DNA of 64,000 bases from Zymoseptoria tritici IPO323 (GCF_000219625.1 NC_018215.1:868001-932000); one strand, 5' to 3'; shown: positions 41,516-53,198, numbered from the stretch's first letter. The notes: generated from the letters alone by a model not told the origin. Made by a program: numbers and translations.

Positions 41516-44433
41516 ATGGTCTACTCACCACAAAAGCTTCTTTGTGCTACCTTTCTGCTTGGCGTCTATTTTACCCATGGCCAAGAAGTCCCCGGTCCAG
41601 CATGGAACGAAGCTGACTACCAAACCAGTCCGGATGGATTCCCTTTACGTTAGTCTGAATCGAATATTTCCATCGAATTTGCTCGACAGCTGACCGTCAA
41701 CATAGCCAATGCAACCGGCTCTGGTTGGGATGAAGCTTTCGCAAAGGCTTCCGTATTCGTGTCGCGGCTTACTCTGGAAGAAAAGGCTACCCTAGTCACT
41801 GGCACTGGCGGACCATGCGTTGGAAACATCGGCAGTGTGCCTCGTCTAGGCTTCAATGGAATGTGCCTCCAAGACGGCCCGCTCGCCATCCGAGTCGCCG
41901 ACTATGCTTCCGTCTTCCCAGCTGGTCTCACTGTTGCCGCGTCGTGGGACCGCAAGCTTGCCTACCAAAGAGGTCAAAACCTCGGAGATGAATTCAAGAA
42001 TAAAGGAGCCCATGTCATGTTGGGACCAGTTGCAGGGCCGCTCGGACGATCTGCGTACGGCGGAAGGAACTGGGAAGGATTCTCTCCTGATCCTCATCTG
42101 ACTGCGGTCATGTTCGAGGAGACCATTCTCGGTGCCCAAGATAGGGGAGTTCAGGCTTGTGCGAAGCGTGAGTTGTTCAGGTTGGTGAGGCGATATCGAC
42201 GAGCTGACCAATACAGACTACATTGGCAACGAGCAGGAAGTGCAACGAAATCCCGGCAACAACGACAACGGAGAACGGATCGAAGCCGTGTCGTCGAACA
42301 TCGATGATCGTACGATGCATGAGCTTTACCTTTATCCATTTGCGAACGCGATACGTGCAGGCGCTGCTTCGATCATGTGCTCCTACCAGCGAGGTATGGC
42401 CCGGCTTGAATCGGACAAGGCGGGCGAAACTGACGATGAATCCCAACAGTCAACGGATCGTATGGCTGTCAAAACAGCAAGACCCTGAACGGTCTTCTGA
42501 AGGACGAATTAGGTTTCCAAGGCTACGTCGTCTCAGACTGGGGAGGAACCCACTCTGGATACCAAGCCATCAACGCCGGACAAGACATGGTACTTCGCTT
42601 GATTGCGTTTGCAGAAGAACTCTTGCAGGAGAATGCTGACATGCTCAGGACATGCCAGGCTCCCTTGGCGGAAGTCCCGGCGCCTCCTTTTTCGGCGGCA
42701 ACATAACCATCAACGTCCAAAACGGCAGTCTCTCCATCGAACGACTCGACGACCAGGTCCGAAGGATCATGACTCCCTACTTCCATCTCAAGCAGGACAC
42801 GGACTACCCACCCATCGATGGCAGCTCGCCTGCGCTGAACAATCGGAACCGTGAGCAAATTCCGCATAGACAATAGTCCCCTCCTGACATCCTCCAGCAT
42901 CGTCATTCAACTACACCTTCACGTTCGGCCCTGCGGACGTCGACGTCCGCGAAAATCACGCAGACCACATACGCGAGCTCGGCGCGGCGGGGATCGTTCT
43001 GCTCAAGAACGTCAACAACACACTTCCTCTCCAGAAGCCAAAGAACATCGGCGTGTTCGGCAACGATGCAGGCGATCTAACCGACGGTCTCTACTCAGCA
43101 GGCAACCGAGACCTAGGTAACGTCGGCTACGACTTCGGCGTGCTACCTGTTGGAGGCGGATCCGGCACCGGTCGTCTCACGTATGTTATCTCACCGCTGG
43201 AGGCGATCAAAACCCGCGCTGCAGAGCAAGGGAACAAGCCGTTGGTGCAGTATGTGCTTAACAACACACTTGTGAATTTGTCGAGAGGATTGTATGTGTG
43301 CACAATTTTCATCCGCTGATCGAAACTGACTATGAGCAGCAACATTCTCTTCCCACGTCCACCAGAAGTATGCATGGTGAGTATTTCAAGGGTAGAAGGT
43401 TGTTGTTCTAGCATCCTAATCTGCAAATACTAGGTATTCCTCAAGACCTGGGCCACCGAAGGTGATGACCGGACTTCGCTGCTTGTCGACTGGAACGGCA
43501 CCGCGCTAGTCAACACGGTCGCTTCGCAGTGCTCAAATACGATTGTTGTCACGAATAGTGGTGGACTGAACGTCCTGCCCTTTGCGGACCATCCGAATGT
43601 GACGGCGATCCTGGCGGCTCATTATGGTGGTGAGCAGCAGGGTAATTCGATTGTGGATGTGAGTTTTGCCAAATGGAAGATGTCCGACCAGTCCGAATTT
43701 ACTGATGATTATATAGGTCCTCTGGGGCGACGTCAATCCCAGCGGCCGCCTGCCATACACCGTCGCCAAGAACGAGAGCGACTACGACTTCGCCGCCATT
43801 ACCAACTCCACCGCTCTGCTCAACTCCTCCGACCCGAACGCCTGGCAATCCGACTTCAAAGAGAGACTTTTGATCGACTACCGTAAGCCTTTGCCGTCAA
43901 TCCCTTTACCCTAAATCCCTTTACAGCCTCCGTAACTGACACGCCAAGGCTGGTTCGACTACTTCAACACCACAGTCCAATACGAATTCGGCTTCGGCCT
44001 GAGCTACACCACCTTCTCCCTCGCCGATCTCGCCATCACTGCGCTCAGCACTTCAGCAGTACCCTCAACTCCACCCGCTCACTCTATCGCTCCAGGCGGT
44101 AACCCTGCGCTATGGCAAGCCCTATTTCGTGTAACCACAACTGTTACCAACACTGGCTCGGTACCCGGCGCCACCGTTCCCCAGCTATATTTAGCTCTGC
44201 CAGGCCCACCGAACGACGATATCACGCCAGTGAGAGTCCTGAAGGGCTTCGAGAAAGTGTTCCTACAGCCGGGAGAGAGCCAAGAGGTATGTTTCGACTT
44301 GGCCAGGAGGGATCTATCGTACTGGGACGTGGTTACCCAGGACTGGAGAATCGCGGAGAGAAGTATTGGAGTCGAGGTGGGGTTCTCGAGTCGGGATGTT
44401 AAGCTGAATGGGGAGTTGCAGCCGCTGGCGTAG
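41516..44433 (+). CDS. Secreted GH3 beta-glucosidase
   Basis: Ten exons: 41516-41648, 41706-42167, 42217-42393, 42450-42589, 42649-42850, 42898-43291, 43340-43376, 43434-43658, 43717-43882 and 43949-44433, giving 806 aa. A signal peptide (about 23 residues, ending THGQ) leads to the GH3 N-domain: [29 protein letters not shown] and [11 protein letters not shown], with Asp in SDW as the catalytic nucleophile, then AGQDMDMPG. The C-domain follows ([14 protein letters not shown] ... [18 protein letters not shown]), then a fibronectin-III-like end ([29 protein letters not shown]). It hydrolyses cellobiose and other beta-glucosides outside the cell. Nine introns make it the most interrupted gene here. 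Promoter elements were not identified. Confidence 0.95.
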
Positions 44434-44851
44434 ACGGTGGTCAAGCTGCTTGAAATCGCAGTGTTGAAAAGTAGGCTCCAGAAGTTCCACGTCTCTTCGC
44501 GTCGCGATAGCCACGTCCGCGCTTATTACCAAAAATTCTCAGAATACGATGGCTATGGTCCATACATCTGCCCTGCATTTGTAGCGCGGCGGTGTAAAGC
44601 TTCAGATCCAGGAAACATATCGTTCCCGCAACAGCACTGCTAGACGCCGTGTGGCGGGTTCGTAGCGGATAGTGGCCAGTGCAAGGATCCGGTGGGAGAA
44701 TGAGGCTGAGGAATTTACCGTCCAGCATAGCCTTGCGGTGGGTGGTGTTCGCTTTACACGCATCATGGCGTATGCGGATCCAGGGTTCCGTCCGTGGAAG
44801 TCTGGCCTGTTCCATGTGCGACTTCATGGCGGAGCCCAAGACAATGAAGCC
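44434..44851. other. Convergent 3' flanks, beta-glucosidase / Zn2Cys6 gene
   Basis: No feature recognised. Confidence 0.4.
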
Positions 44852-46015
44852 TCATGTTGCGCTCATCTCGGACTTGACATCATTGTTCCTACCAAGTGCA
44901 CGCTCCACTGCTCCTGGGGAAGCACCCTCGATCGCCTCCAGTATGAAATCATCCCAAGGCCCGACCCACCATCTCGCCCGGAACCTTGACACTAAATTTG
45001 CATAGTTCACCAGTACAACCATAGCATCCGGCTTCCGCTGTCGAATCTGCTCCCGGAACTCATCTGAGCACACGGCCGGTAGCAATGCAATGCCTCTGAC
45101 GTCCTGCCGCTCAACGTCGAATCTCGTCCAAGCTGCGATCAGGATGCCAACGGCCGCCGAACAGGTCTCGTCCAGCTGGAGTGAGCCCAACGCTCTCGAT
45201 AGTTCGGTCTCCTGCTCGGGCACGAATGGCGAGGGTTTGTTCCTTTCTGGACTCATCGTCTCGATGAGCTGTCCGTTCGTGGGATCATTGTGCATTTGCC
45301 ATAGCGCTTTCGGCCCACGCATCAGCGCGAAGACATCTAGAATGTCGTCTAGTGAAGGTTTCGTGGTTGCTGAGTGAGCTGAGCTGAACGCGAGGATGAT
45401 GAGCATGAGTGAGAAGATGAAGGCGGCGTTCCCGTCGGCTGAGTCCTCGCTTGCGAGCTGTACGCGGAATAGCATGATGCCGGCTTGTTGATGTTGCAGA
45501 CCTCGGGCACGGTACATTGTGGCGTGGGTGATGTCACCACTGGCAGTATATTGACATGCCAACTCCAACGCCGATAGTGCAAGCATGCCATGTTGCAAGA
45601 TCACGCCCGAGGGAAGCTGTGCCTTGGCGGGTACGATGCCTTGCCATACGTGAGCGCCGCCGTCGCTCGGAAAGAGGTGTAAGGACGTGACGGTGGAGTA
45701 GTGATGCATCAACGCCAGATCCAGTCCGTCGAATGAATGGCTTGAGGGCACTGCTGGCGCCGCGAATGATGAGCCATTCGAGCTATTCCCTGGCGGTGTC
45801 GTGGACGAGGCATCTCCGCCAGGAAATCGACATTCCTCCTTTCGTCGCCTGCAGTTCTTGCATTCCGGTCTAGCCTCGTCGCACTTTACGCTGCAGGAGA
45901 TTCAGCTTCAGGGTCGCTTTCCTTTGGTCTCGAAGGGAGAGAAGTAAGCTTACTGCCTGGCCTTGCAAGCAAAACATCCCGTGGTCGTCTTCCCATGAAA
46001 GCGACGAGTCGGCAT
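44852..46015 (-). CDS. Zn2Cys6 fungal transcription factor
   Basis: Exons 46015-45954 and 45890-44852 give 366 aa. Splicing the 63-nt intron (GTAAGC ... CTGCAG) assembles a perfect binuclear zinc cluster at residues 14-41: CFACKARHVKCDEARPECKNC then RRRKEEC (spacing C-2-C-6-C-6-C-2-C-6-C). A Ser/Pro/Gly linker follows, then a C-terminal domain (LDLALMHHYSTVTSLHLF, HGMLALSALELACQY). This resembles the small regulators related to sterol-uptake control proteins such as Upc2. There is no long middle homology region. It diverges from an RTA1-like membrane protein gene, which could be its target; that is inference only. Confidence 0.88.
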
Positions 46016-46391
46016 GCTCGTATTACTAACAAGCGTATGAAACGATGATCATGTAGTCGTGGCAAGCACGTGAGACCTCACGATGTACGAGGCGAATGGA
46101 GACGGGAGTGTAGATCTTCACATGTCCGGTGGGGAGAGGACACCACTCACCGGCCAGACGTAAGCGAAACGCCTTGACCACCAAGGGGAATCCTTCCTCG
46201 TGAGCTAAACTCTATTTGGTCTTTCACGAGGTAGAACGAACCTTCCCAACGCCAAGCACTTTTCTTTCGCTTTCACTGACAAAAGTTTGGCTCGGTTGGC
46301 TCATAATCCGTCAGAGGATGCCAACGCCACCGCGTAGTCACCGCGTAGACGACATCGCCTGAGAGGCTCCATAATAATCCTACAGAACGCC
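46016..46391. promoter_or_regulatory. Shared promoter, Zn2Cys6 factor / RTA1-like gene
   Basis: 376 bp between two divergent ATGs. It contains CGG and CCG triplets, but I could not define a spaced pair with confidence. Confidence 0.4.
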
Positions 46392-47509
46392 ATGGACGCC
46401 AAAACTTGCGGCTGGTCCGACTGTGAGTTGGAACCTTACTCCTACATACCTCCTGAAGTGTCGACGAGTAATAACGGCGGTAACGATGTCATTCAGACAA
46501 TGCAAAGAAGTCTCGCCGCAATGTCCGGTTGAGGCGACAACCTACGGATACTACCCGGTCCTGAGTGGGAACATCGCCTTGCTCGTGGTATTCGCCATCA
46601 CTTTCTTCGTCCAGCTTTTCCTAGGCATCCGAGCAAGATTACCGGCATTCACATCCGTGGTAGCGATAGGATGCATGGGAGAAGCAATAGGTTATGGAGG
46701 CAGACGTACGTATATTGAATCATCTCCTTCCCTTCGACACGACTCTGACGAAGCACAGTAATGCTGAATGAGAACCCCTGGGACGACACGGGATTCAGAA
46801 TTCAAATCGTCTGCCTCATTCTCTCGCCCTCCTTCCTCGCAGCAGGCATCTACCTCACGCTCAAGCACATCGTGCTCACTCTCGGGCCGGAGTGCTCCCG
46901 CCTCAAACCTCGCCTGTACACCTGGATTTTCATCTCCTGCGACGCTTTCAGTATCATCCTGCAGGCTGCTGGAGGAGGTGTGGCCGCTTCGGCATCCGCT
47001 GATCTGGTCAATATTGGAAACAGAATCATTATTGCTGGTATTGCATTCCAGGTCGCGACGATGTTCATCTGCATGTGTCTAGCCCTTGACTTTGCGCTAC
47101 GACTTGGCAAGAAAGCGAAGTTGTCGAAGGCGAATGGTGCGAGGCTTGAGAGGGTACAGACGTATGCTACGAAGCCGGCGTTTTACTTCTACCTCTCGCT
47201 TTCTGGATTGGCGTTCCTGACGATATTCATTCGGAGTGTTTACCGGTATGTCGACTTTGTTGGTTTCCAGTCGCAATATTGACTGACAGTCCTCGCAGCC
47301 TACCAGAAATGGCCGGTGGATGGGGAAATCCCTTGATGCAGAGAGAAAAGGAATTCCTCGTCCTCGATGGAGCAATGGTCGCGATCGCAGCCGTCGCCAT
47401 GTCCATTGCGCATCCAGGCATCTTCTTCCCAGAAATGAAGACAAAGCGTCCGGTGTCTCCAACGAGCTCAAGTTCCGACGAGGAGAAGGCCGCCCAAGAC
47501 GCGCCGTGA
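46392..47509 (+). CDS. RTA1-like (lipid-translocating exporter) membrane protein
   Basis: Exons 46392-46422, 46511-46705, 46759-47245 and 47299-47509 give 307 aa. The start MDAKTCGWSDFSPQCPVEATTYGYYP is typical of RTA1 proteins: two cysteines, then YGY before TM1. Seven membrane segments follow, with IGCMGEAIGYGGR, NPWDDTGFRIQIVCLILSPS, FLAAGIYLTLKHI, and the final AGGWG and LDGAMVAIA region. The C-terminal tail is Ser/Glu-rich. RTA1-family proteins such as Rta1, Rsb1 and Pug1 affect resistance to toxic sterol-site drugs and long-chain base movement. Substrate is unknown. Exon 2's acceptor (AAAGAAG) is set by frame and is the least certain join. Confidence 0.88.
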
Positions 47510-47751
47510 GCTCGACGGATAGAGAGTTTCCAGTGCAAGCAGGCACACGATGTATATGACGACAGATTCGAGCGTACAGGATAAGGAGCTACAGACGAGC
47601 GAACAGAAGAACTGAGGTTTGGGAGTAATGCGAACGTACCAAATAGATACAGACGGAGGCTTTTGCAGCGTCAGAGCGATACAAGTCTAATAAGAGCAGA
47701 TCTGAATCATCTCTCGATCAGCACAATTCAGTCCTCCGCACAGCCCGCGTC

Positions 47752-48891
47752 TCAGGACGACACCACCACCGGCACCTCGTCCTTCACCTTCACCTCCGCC
47801 TTCTCGCAGACGAACAAATGCATTGGACTGAAGATGCCTTCCTTTCCGCCATCCCGGCACGAGTACACGCACATCGACACAGTCTCGAGCGCCTGCATGC
47901 GCGATGGATGCAGCAAATGCATCGCATTCATCACCTTGGCGAGATACCAGATGCACTTGAACGGCTTCTCGCCCATTCTCCAGGCCATGAATCGATCACG
48001 CATTGTCGTGGCGTGCTTGCCGTCGAGAGCCCACCTGAAGACACAGGAAGTCAGAACACATGTACTTCTCCCAGCCATCAAGCATGGGAAGGAACGACGA
48101 AGGAAGACTCACCACCACGGTATAGGATTCGCCTTCGCAGTCGCACGATCCTCCTCCATCACCATCCTAAACCCCGCACCCTCCAACTTCTCCACATGAC
48201 TCCCCACCGTCGTCATAAACGGCACAGCACCACCCTTCTCAATCTCCGACCGAATCTTCCGATGCTTCTCATTCTCCCCATCATACTTGTCCGTAATCAC
48301 CCAGTCCAAAAACCCCAATTTGCCTCCTGGCTTCAACACCCTCCACACCTCACTATACGCCTTCTCCACATCCGGAGCACAGCACAGCGCCTCAATCGAG
48401 TACGCCCGATCAAACGTCTCGTCTGCAAACGGGAGATCCACGAAGTTTCCCTGCACCATGTGGCACTGGTCGCTTAGGCCGTCTTCAGCGTTATACAGAT
48501 TGCTCCGCTCTACGTGCATACCGTTGATCGACACGCCGGTGATGTGCGCGCCAGTGAAAGCGGCAATCTCCCTCGCGGGCCCGCCGACGCCGCAGCCCAA
48601 GTCGAGGACTTTCATGCCCGCCCGGATGTCTGTCACCATCGCGAGATGGTGGTCGTGTCGAGCCTGGGCGGTTTCCCAGGACTCCCGCGGTTGGTAGCCG
48701 CAGAAGTGGAATTTGTCGCCCCAGCCGCCTTGGTAGTGGTCTGTGATGAAGTCGTAGTAGAGGTCGTTGAGTTCGGCGGCGTCGGCGTTGCGCGTTGCGC
48801 GTTCGGCGTCGGTGACGTTGGCGAGGTTTTCGTCGCCGCCCCAGGTGGATTTGTAGCGGGCGCCGCTATTGGGTGGGGGTTTGGCAGCCAT
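47752..48891 (-). CDS. Sterol 24-C-methyltransferase (Erg6/SMT)-like methyltransferase, divergent
   Basis: Exons 48891-48113 and 48034-47752 give 353 aa. The SAM-binding motif LDLGCGVGGPAREIAAF is exact for the SMT group, and WRVLKPGGKLGFLDWV and the C-terminal GGKEGIFSPMHLFVCEK fit the family. Two SMT signatures differ. The usual YEYGWG before the first core reads YQGGWG, and the IEATCHAP-type block reads IEALCCAP. Erg6 methylates zymosterol at C-24 in ergosterol synthesis; this copy may be a paralogue with another substrate. I chose the ATG at 48891 (MAAKPPPNSG); an open extension upstream lacks conserved text. The 3' end converges on the RTA1-like gene. Confidence 0.83.
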
Positions 48892-49182
48892 GATGGATGG
48901 ATGTTGTAGTGGTGAGAGGATGTCGATGTGAAGATCTGGAGGTGCAGCTTTAGGCCGATCTGGTAAAGACGGATATGGCTCGCTGCGTCCCATTGTTCGA
49001 GCCCGGACGTTTGGTGTTGGTATTGTTCGTTGGGCTTAGCATTGTTCCTGCCTGATCTGGTAATTCGCGCAAGGGATGCACAGGTTTGCCAAAGATCATT
49101 GGTCGGTGAGGAATTGGCATTGGAATCGACTTGATCTCCTCCAAGACTCAGCCATCCAAGAACGCAGCATATACCTCCCACC

Positions 49183-49905
49183 TCACTGCAACCAAGCCCA
49201 CTTCACCTCCACCCTCCCTCTATCAACACTCGCCAACCCCTTGAACACATCCTCCGTAACGTCCAAATCCGTCGGATCACACCCCGTACACCGATCCACG
49301 ACCCTCAAATCCACGCTCCTTTGCTGCCCTCGATCTTGATCGAATACCGTCGCGCGGAGCATTTTCCCACACAGCGGATTCGAATTCGAGTTCCCACCTT
49401 TGCTCGAACTGGAACCCGCTTTATCGAAGAGAATCTGTGACACCGCGACGATTTTGTCGCCGTTCTTGTTCGTTTCGCCGCAGGCGCCGAGGCCGGTGGC
49501 GAAGTAGGTGATTTCGCCGGTGAAGGTCTCGTGGTTCGAAGGCAGGGGGAGGTTTTTGTATCTGGTTCAGGTCGGTGGTCAGTTGGGAGGAAGCCGTGTC
49601 GCAGGATGTTCGAATACGTACGAAGACCCGCTCGACAGACCTGCTGCGAGACCGATGATCAAGACGAGCAACGCTAGCAATGCGACACCCAATGCGATGA
49701 GAAACGCTTTGCGACTGAGATGCACGTATTTGCGATGTGGCGGCATGACGCTGTCCAACTTCGCGCTCGCCATGGCTCTCTTCGAGCCACCACGCGGCGG
49801 CAAGGCATTGTGTGTGACGTTTCCATTCAATCCTCCTGCTGCTGCGACGTGCTCCCACTCTGGCAATTGCGTCTCTTTCGCGAATGTCTCCTTGTTGGCG
49901 CCCAT
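49183..49905 (-). CDS. Membrane-anchored RlpA/expansin-like double-psi beta-barrel protein
   Basis: Exons 49905-49622 and 49561-49183 give 220 aa. There is no cleavable signal; a single hydrophobic segment at residues 67-90 (AFLIALGVALLALLVLIIGL) follows a basic HRKYVHLSRK, so a type II anchor is likely. After it comes a double-psi barrel: FTGEITYFATGLGACGE, NPLCGKMLRATVF, VDLRVVDRCTGCDPTDLDVTEDVF and a Trp-containing end. Cysteines CG, CGK and RCTGC match the small secreted fungal RlpA-like proteins. Such proteins bind or loosen wall polymers, or act as effectors; no catalysis is implied. The intron has donor GTACGT and acceptor CCAG. Confidence 0.85.
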
Positions 49906-51292
49906 TGTATCGTGTTGTGTATACGTCGGGAGGCGTGGTTCGCGTGGTGCTGTCGTCGTCGGCTCGGGCGATGGCTTGAATTGAGAGAGAGGAGGAAGAG
50001 GAGACAGCACTTATCTTGACGGCGTGACGTAGAGCATGTTATTGATAGATCAGAGAGAGTCTCGTCTTGAAACCCATTGAGAGGCGCCGAGTGGACGCGG
50101 TCCAATTACAGGACGGGCGCGAAGAGACCAAATGGGAAGGTGCACCTGGTTGGAAGTCAAACTTTGATTCTTTGCCAAGACATGTCGCTAGTTCTATTGC
50201 CAGGGTCATCCTTCTTCTCAGTGCCGTCTATTCAAACATCTTTGCGCTCGGTCGCAGCCGAACGCTGTACGGCATTATCAGAGGGTGCAACTCAATCCTA
50301 TCACCTCTCGCAGTGTATACCATGTCATGTCATGTCGGTGGTATGATGCTGATGAACCTGTGCTATCAACTTGGTTAAAAGTCGGAACGATCTAGGCGGA
50401 ATTCGATGGGTAGGCGTTCCGATATTCAACCAAGTTGCTTGCCTGTAATGGACGTGTAGCTCAAAAGTACGGTATTGATGAATCTGTGCTGGGCACGAGA
50501 TCAAGTTGCATTCCTCTTCACCTCCTTTGTCCGTTTCGACCTCATCTCCCGAATCCGAAGTCGACCTCACCTCCTGAAGCCCAGCGCCCAGGCCACAATA
50601 CTCGGTCTCTTGATCGCGCAATACATGCTGTCCATATTTCGACTCGAATACTCGAAGGTGCGTCGTGACCGTTAATATGCTTTTGCGTAACATAAATTGT
50701 GCGATCGGCGAAGCGACCGCAGTGCTCTCCCAGTAGCGTCCCAATTTCCGCGTAGAAATTTAGTTCCACTCACGAGGACATAAGCATAGTAGTCTGTGGG
50801 TGAATAGAGGCCGTCTTCGCATGCACTGCCGCCATCGAGCGGTTTGAAAAGATGCCTTTCACTTCGCTGGTCACACAGGCCAAATAGACTTCGGCTAGTG
50901 CTTTCACACAGCCCGGCCCCCATCCAGAGAATCGTAAACCATGGCGACCCTGCAACACAGCACACTGTGTAGACATCAGAGCGAGAGGAGGAGTAGCTTC
51001 CTGATCGATTGAATCGAACGTCGTGACGTTGTAGCAAGTCCTGCGAGTCGGTAAAACCGCGGAAGCCCTTGGCTTCGATCAAATTTTACGCAAACCCCAC
51101 TTATTCTGGACCTCGGATCCAAAAGAATGGTCTCTGTAATTGTTCTACGGAGGCAGAAGAACAGAATTGGAAGCCTGCAATAAAGGAGATTCACTCCACA
51201 ACTTCCGAAAGCGTCAAAATCAACCAAATAGGAAGGCACGTACTTGGAAAGGTCATATTTCAGTCAAAAATGATGCCAAAAAGGGCAAAAAT
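49906..51292. other. 1.4-kb intergenic stretch up to tRNA-Arg
   Basis: Promoter side of the RlpA-like gene. Several short frames lie at 50325-51239, all without recognisable features. No repeat noted. Confidence 0.4.
51287..51291 (-). terminator. RNA polymerase III T-run terminator
   Basis: Five T's on the tRNA strand start one base after the 3' end of the tRNA, followed by GCCC and another T-run. Confidence 0.7.
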
Positions 51293-51382
51293 GACCGACG
51301 CAGGGCTCGAACCTGCAGCCTCTTGATGTTCTAATCGAGGTTCGAATCGTAGTCAAGCACTCTACCATTGAGCCAGCCGGCC
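51293..51382 (-). tRNA. tRNA-Arg(ACG) with 19-nt intron
   Basis: Read on the minus strand, GGCCGGC pairs with GTCGGTC as the acceptor stem (two G-U pairs). The D arm is GCTC-AATGGTA-GAGT. The anticodon stem CTTGA pairs with TCAAG, with loop CT-ACG-A; the T arm is GCAGG-TTCGAGC-CCTGC and the variable loop AGGCT. A 19-nt intron (TTCGAACCTCGATTAGAAC) sits between positions 37 and 38, the standard place. The mature length is 71 nt before CCA. A34 is expected to become inosine and read CGU/CGC/CGA. The internal promoter boxes are intact. Confidence 0.93.
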
Positions 51383-52335
51383 GGGACTTTTATCGCTCGA
51401 AAGCCAGAATAGCTGGTGAACGGTTAGCGGTGAGTATTAAACTCAAATATAGATCTTCAATTACTGTGTACAGCTCTTCCGCTTGAGTACTACTCCAATA
51501 ACGGATAGTTCTGAAGGACTACATCGAGCACAGAACCATAGCGACTTGATCGGAAAAAACTTGGAGTCGATCGTATATCGTCAGCTAACCGGGAATCCTT
51601 TACATTCTAGCCCAGTACAGTCGCTCCAGGCATGCTATTAATCCAGAGGAATGTCGAGCTTGTTCCTCGTGACTACTACGCCATGAAGCGGATCACACCG
51701 CGATTGACGGAATATCCCTTGCTTCATCGCGGGTTGAGCAGACCTGTGATTAGAGGCCTCTCCTGATCATGGCTGTATTCGATGCAAAGTAGATGTAGTT
51801 GATACCCGTAGGCCCCAATAAGTCTGGTCACAAGGCCATCGTCCTCAAGGGAGGAGGCTATGCCTTCGCCAAAACGCCACAGAACCGCGTATTATCGCTT
51901 TCCATTCGATCCGACTAGCAGCCAAACCTGAGGCCGCTCTGCCCTAGGTATGCTACGGCAGGATCAGCACGCCAAGCGATACTTTCGCATTCGCTTCCGA
52001 CCAAAAGTGGTAAGTGAATGACTCTAGCGTCTGGGCAGTATCGCTTCGTTCGCTGAATTGCCATAGCCCCACTATGAGTCGGAGTCAGTCTGTTGAAGGT
52101 CTCGTCTAGACGACAGCTCGTTCGCTTCGATGCCACAGCCTCATTCTTGACATGGAAGCGATCAGTCGAAGATCATGTCTTGACGATCGAGCAAGTGGGA
52201 TATAAAATGGGCTGCGTTGCCCACCGAAGGAGGATAAAAGCCCCATCCAACATTATCATCAGCAGAGCAGTAGCACTCGATCCGCTCAAGCAACTCTTTC
52301 TTCCAAGCTCGCAACCAATCCAACAGCACGACAAC
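51383..52335. other. Intergenic, tRNA to cysteine-rich gene
   Basis: No gene recognised. The last 140 bp carry a TATA box and a CATCAGCAGAGC-type leader. Confidence 0.4.
52200..52208 (+). promoter_or_regulatory. TATA box of the cysteine-rich GPI-type gene
   Basis: ATATAAAAT about 130 bp upstream of the ATG at 52336, with a second ATAAAA at about 52234. Its position suits a core promoter element. Confidence 0.55.
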
Positions 52336-53198
52336 ATGCGTTTCACTCTTGGCTGTCTCATCCTCGGAGCCTCCCTCACCCTCGCCGCGGAGCGCAAACA
52401 ACCGACGTCCAAGTCGGCTACAACACCATCAAAGCCAGAACTCTTCCAGGCTCGAACCTTTTCCTCCGTCAATATGAGTCCTGCGACATTGGGTACACGG
52501 AGTGTGGTCGAGCCTGCATGCTGATCTCCAGCGAATGCTGCGTCAGCTCGGGAGGCATGGGATCTTGTCCAATCGGCTACTACTGCGACGGAACCGGTGC
52601 TGAAGCCGGCTGCTGCGAGAGGGGTAAGATTTGCAGCGGTCTATCTGACGAATGCACCGATCGCTCGAAGCGTTGCGGCGATGGTTGTATTCCTGAGAGC
52701 GAGACTTGCGACGAGTCTGCCTCTCCCACTTCAATCGGGACCTCAAGCGGCTCGTCGCCCACGTCGACATCTAGTGGCGGCACGACATCCGGAGGCGGAT
52801 CGGTCTTGGGCTGCGACGTGGGCGAGGAGGAATGTGACACGGGTTGTATGCCCGTTGGCGCTCAATGCTGCTCGAATTCTGGGCTTGGAAATTACTGTGA
52901 GGCCGGATATGTCTGCGTTGGAAGCACTCGATGTCGTCGAGGCAGTGGAACCAACTTCACCTATTCGCGGACGATCTCTTCTTCAATCGTGGCTTCCACT
53001 ACCACTCCGAGCGGGATCACTGCTACATCGATGCCAACGAGCGAAGGAACGTCTTCTCCTTCGCTTTCTCCTTCTGGAGGAGGTAGCAGCCAAGGCCCGG
53101 AAACTTCCCCTGGTTCTACCGCCTCGGGAGTCTACGTGCCTGGCGCTCTCGTCGGAGTGGCTCTTCTTGGTGCAGTGCTTGTCGCCATGGGCTTTTGA
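52336..53198 (+). CDS. Cysteine-rich GPI-type surface protein, with frame break
   Basis: The ATG at 52336 opens a signal peptide (MRFTLGCLILGASLTLAA). The conserved body lies one frame away and begins about 52392 (AQTTDVQVGYNTIKARTLPG), running to TGA at 53198; together about 287 aa. One missing base near 52386-52395 would explain the break. A 32-nt intron (GTCCAAG ... GCCAG) would also rejoin the frames but is shorter than normal fungal introns. The body has two cysteine modules (CDIGYTECGRACM ... CCVSSGG ... CPIGYYC ... CCERG; then CDVGEEECDTGCM ... CCSNSG ... YCEAGYVC), Ser/Thr-rich linkers and a hydrophobic C-terminus (ALVGVALLGAVLVAMGF) typical of a GPI signal. The role at the cell wall is inferred. 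Confidence 0.7.
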
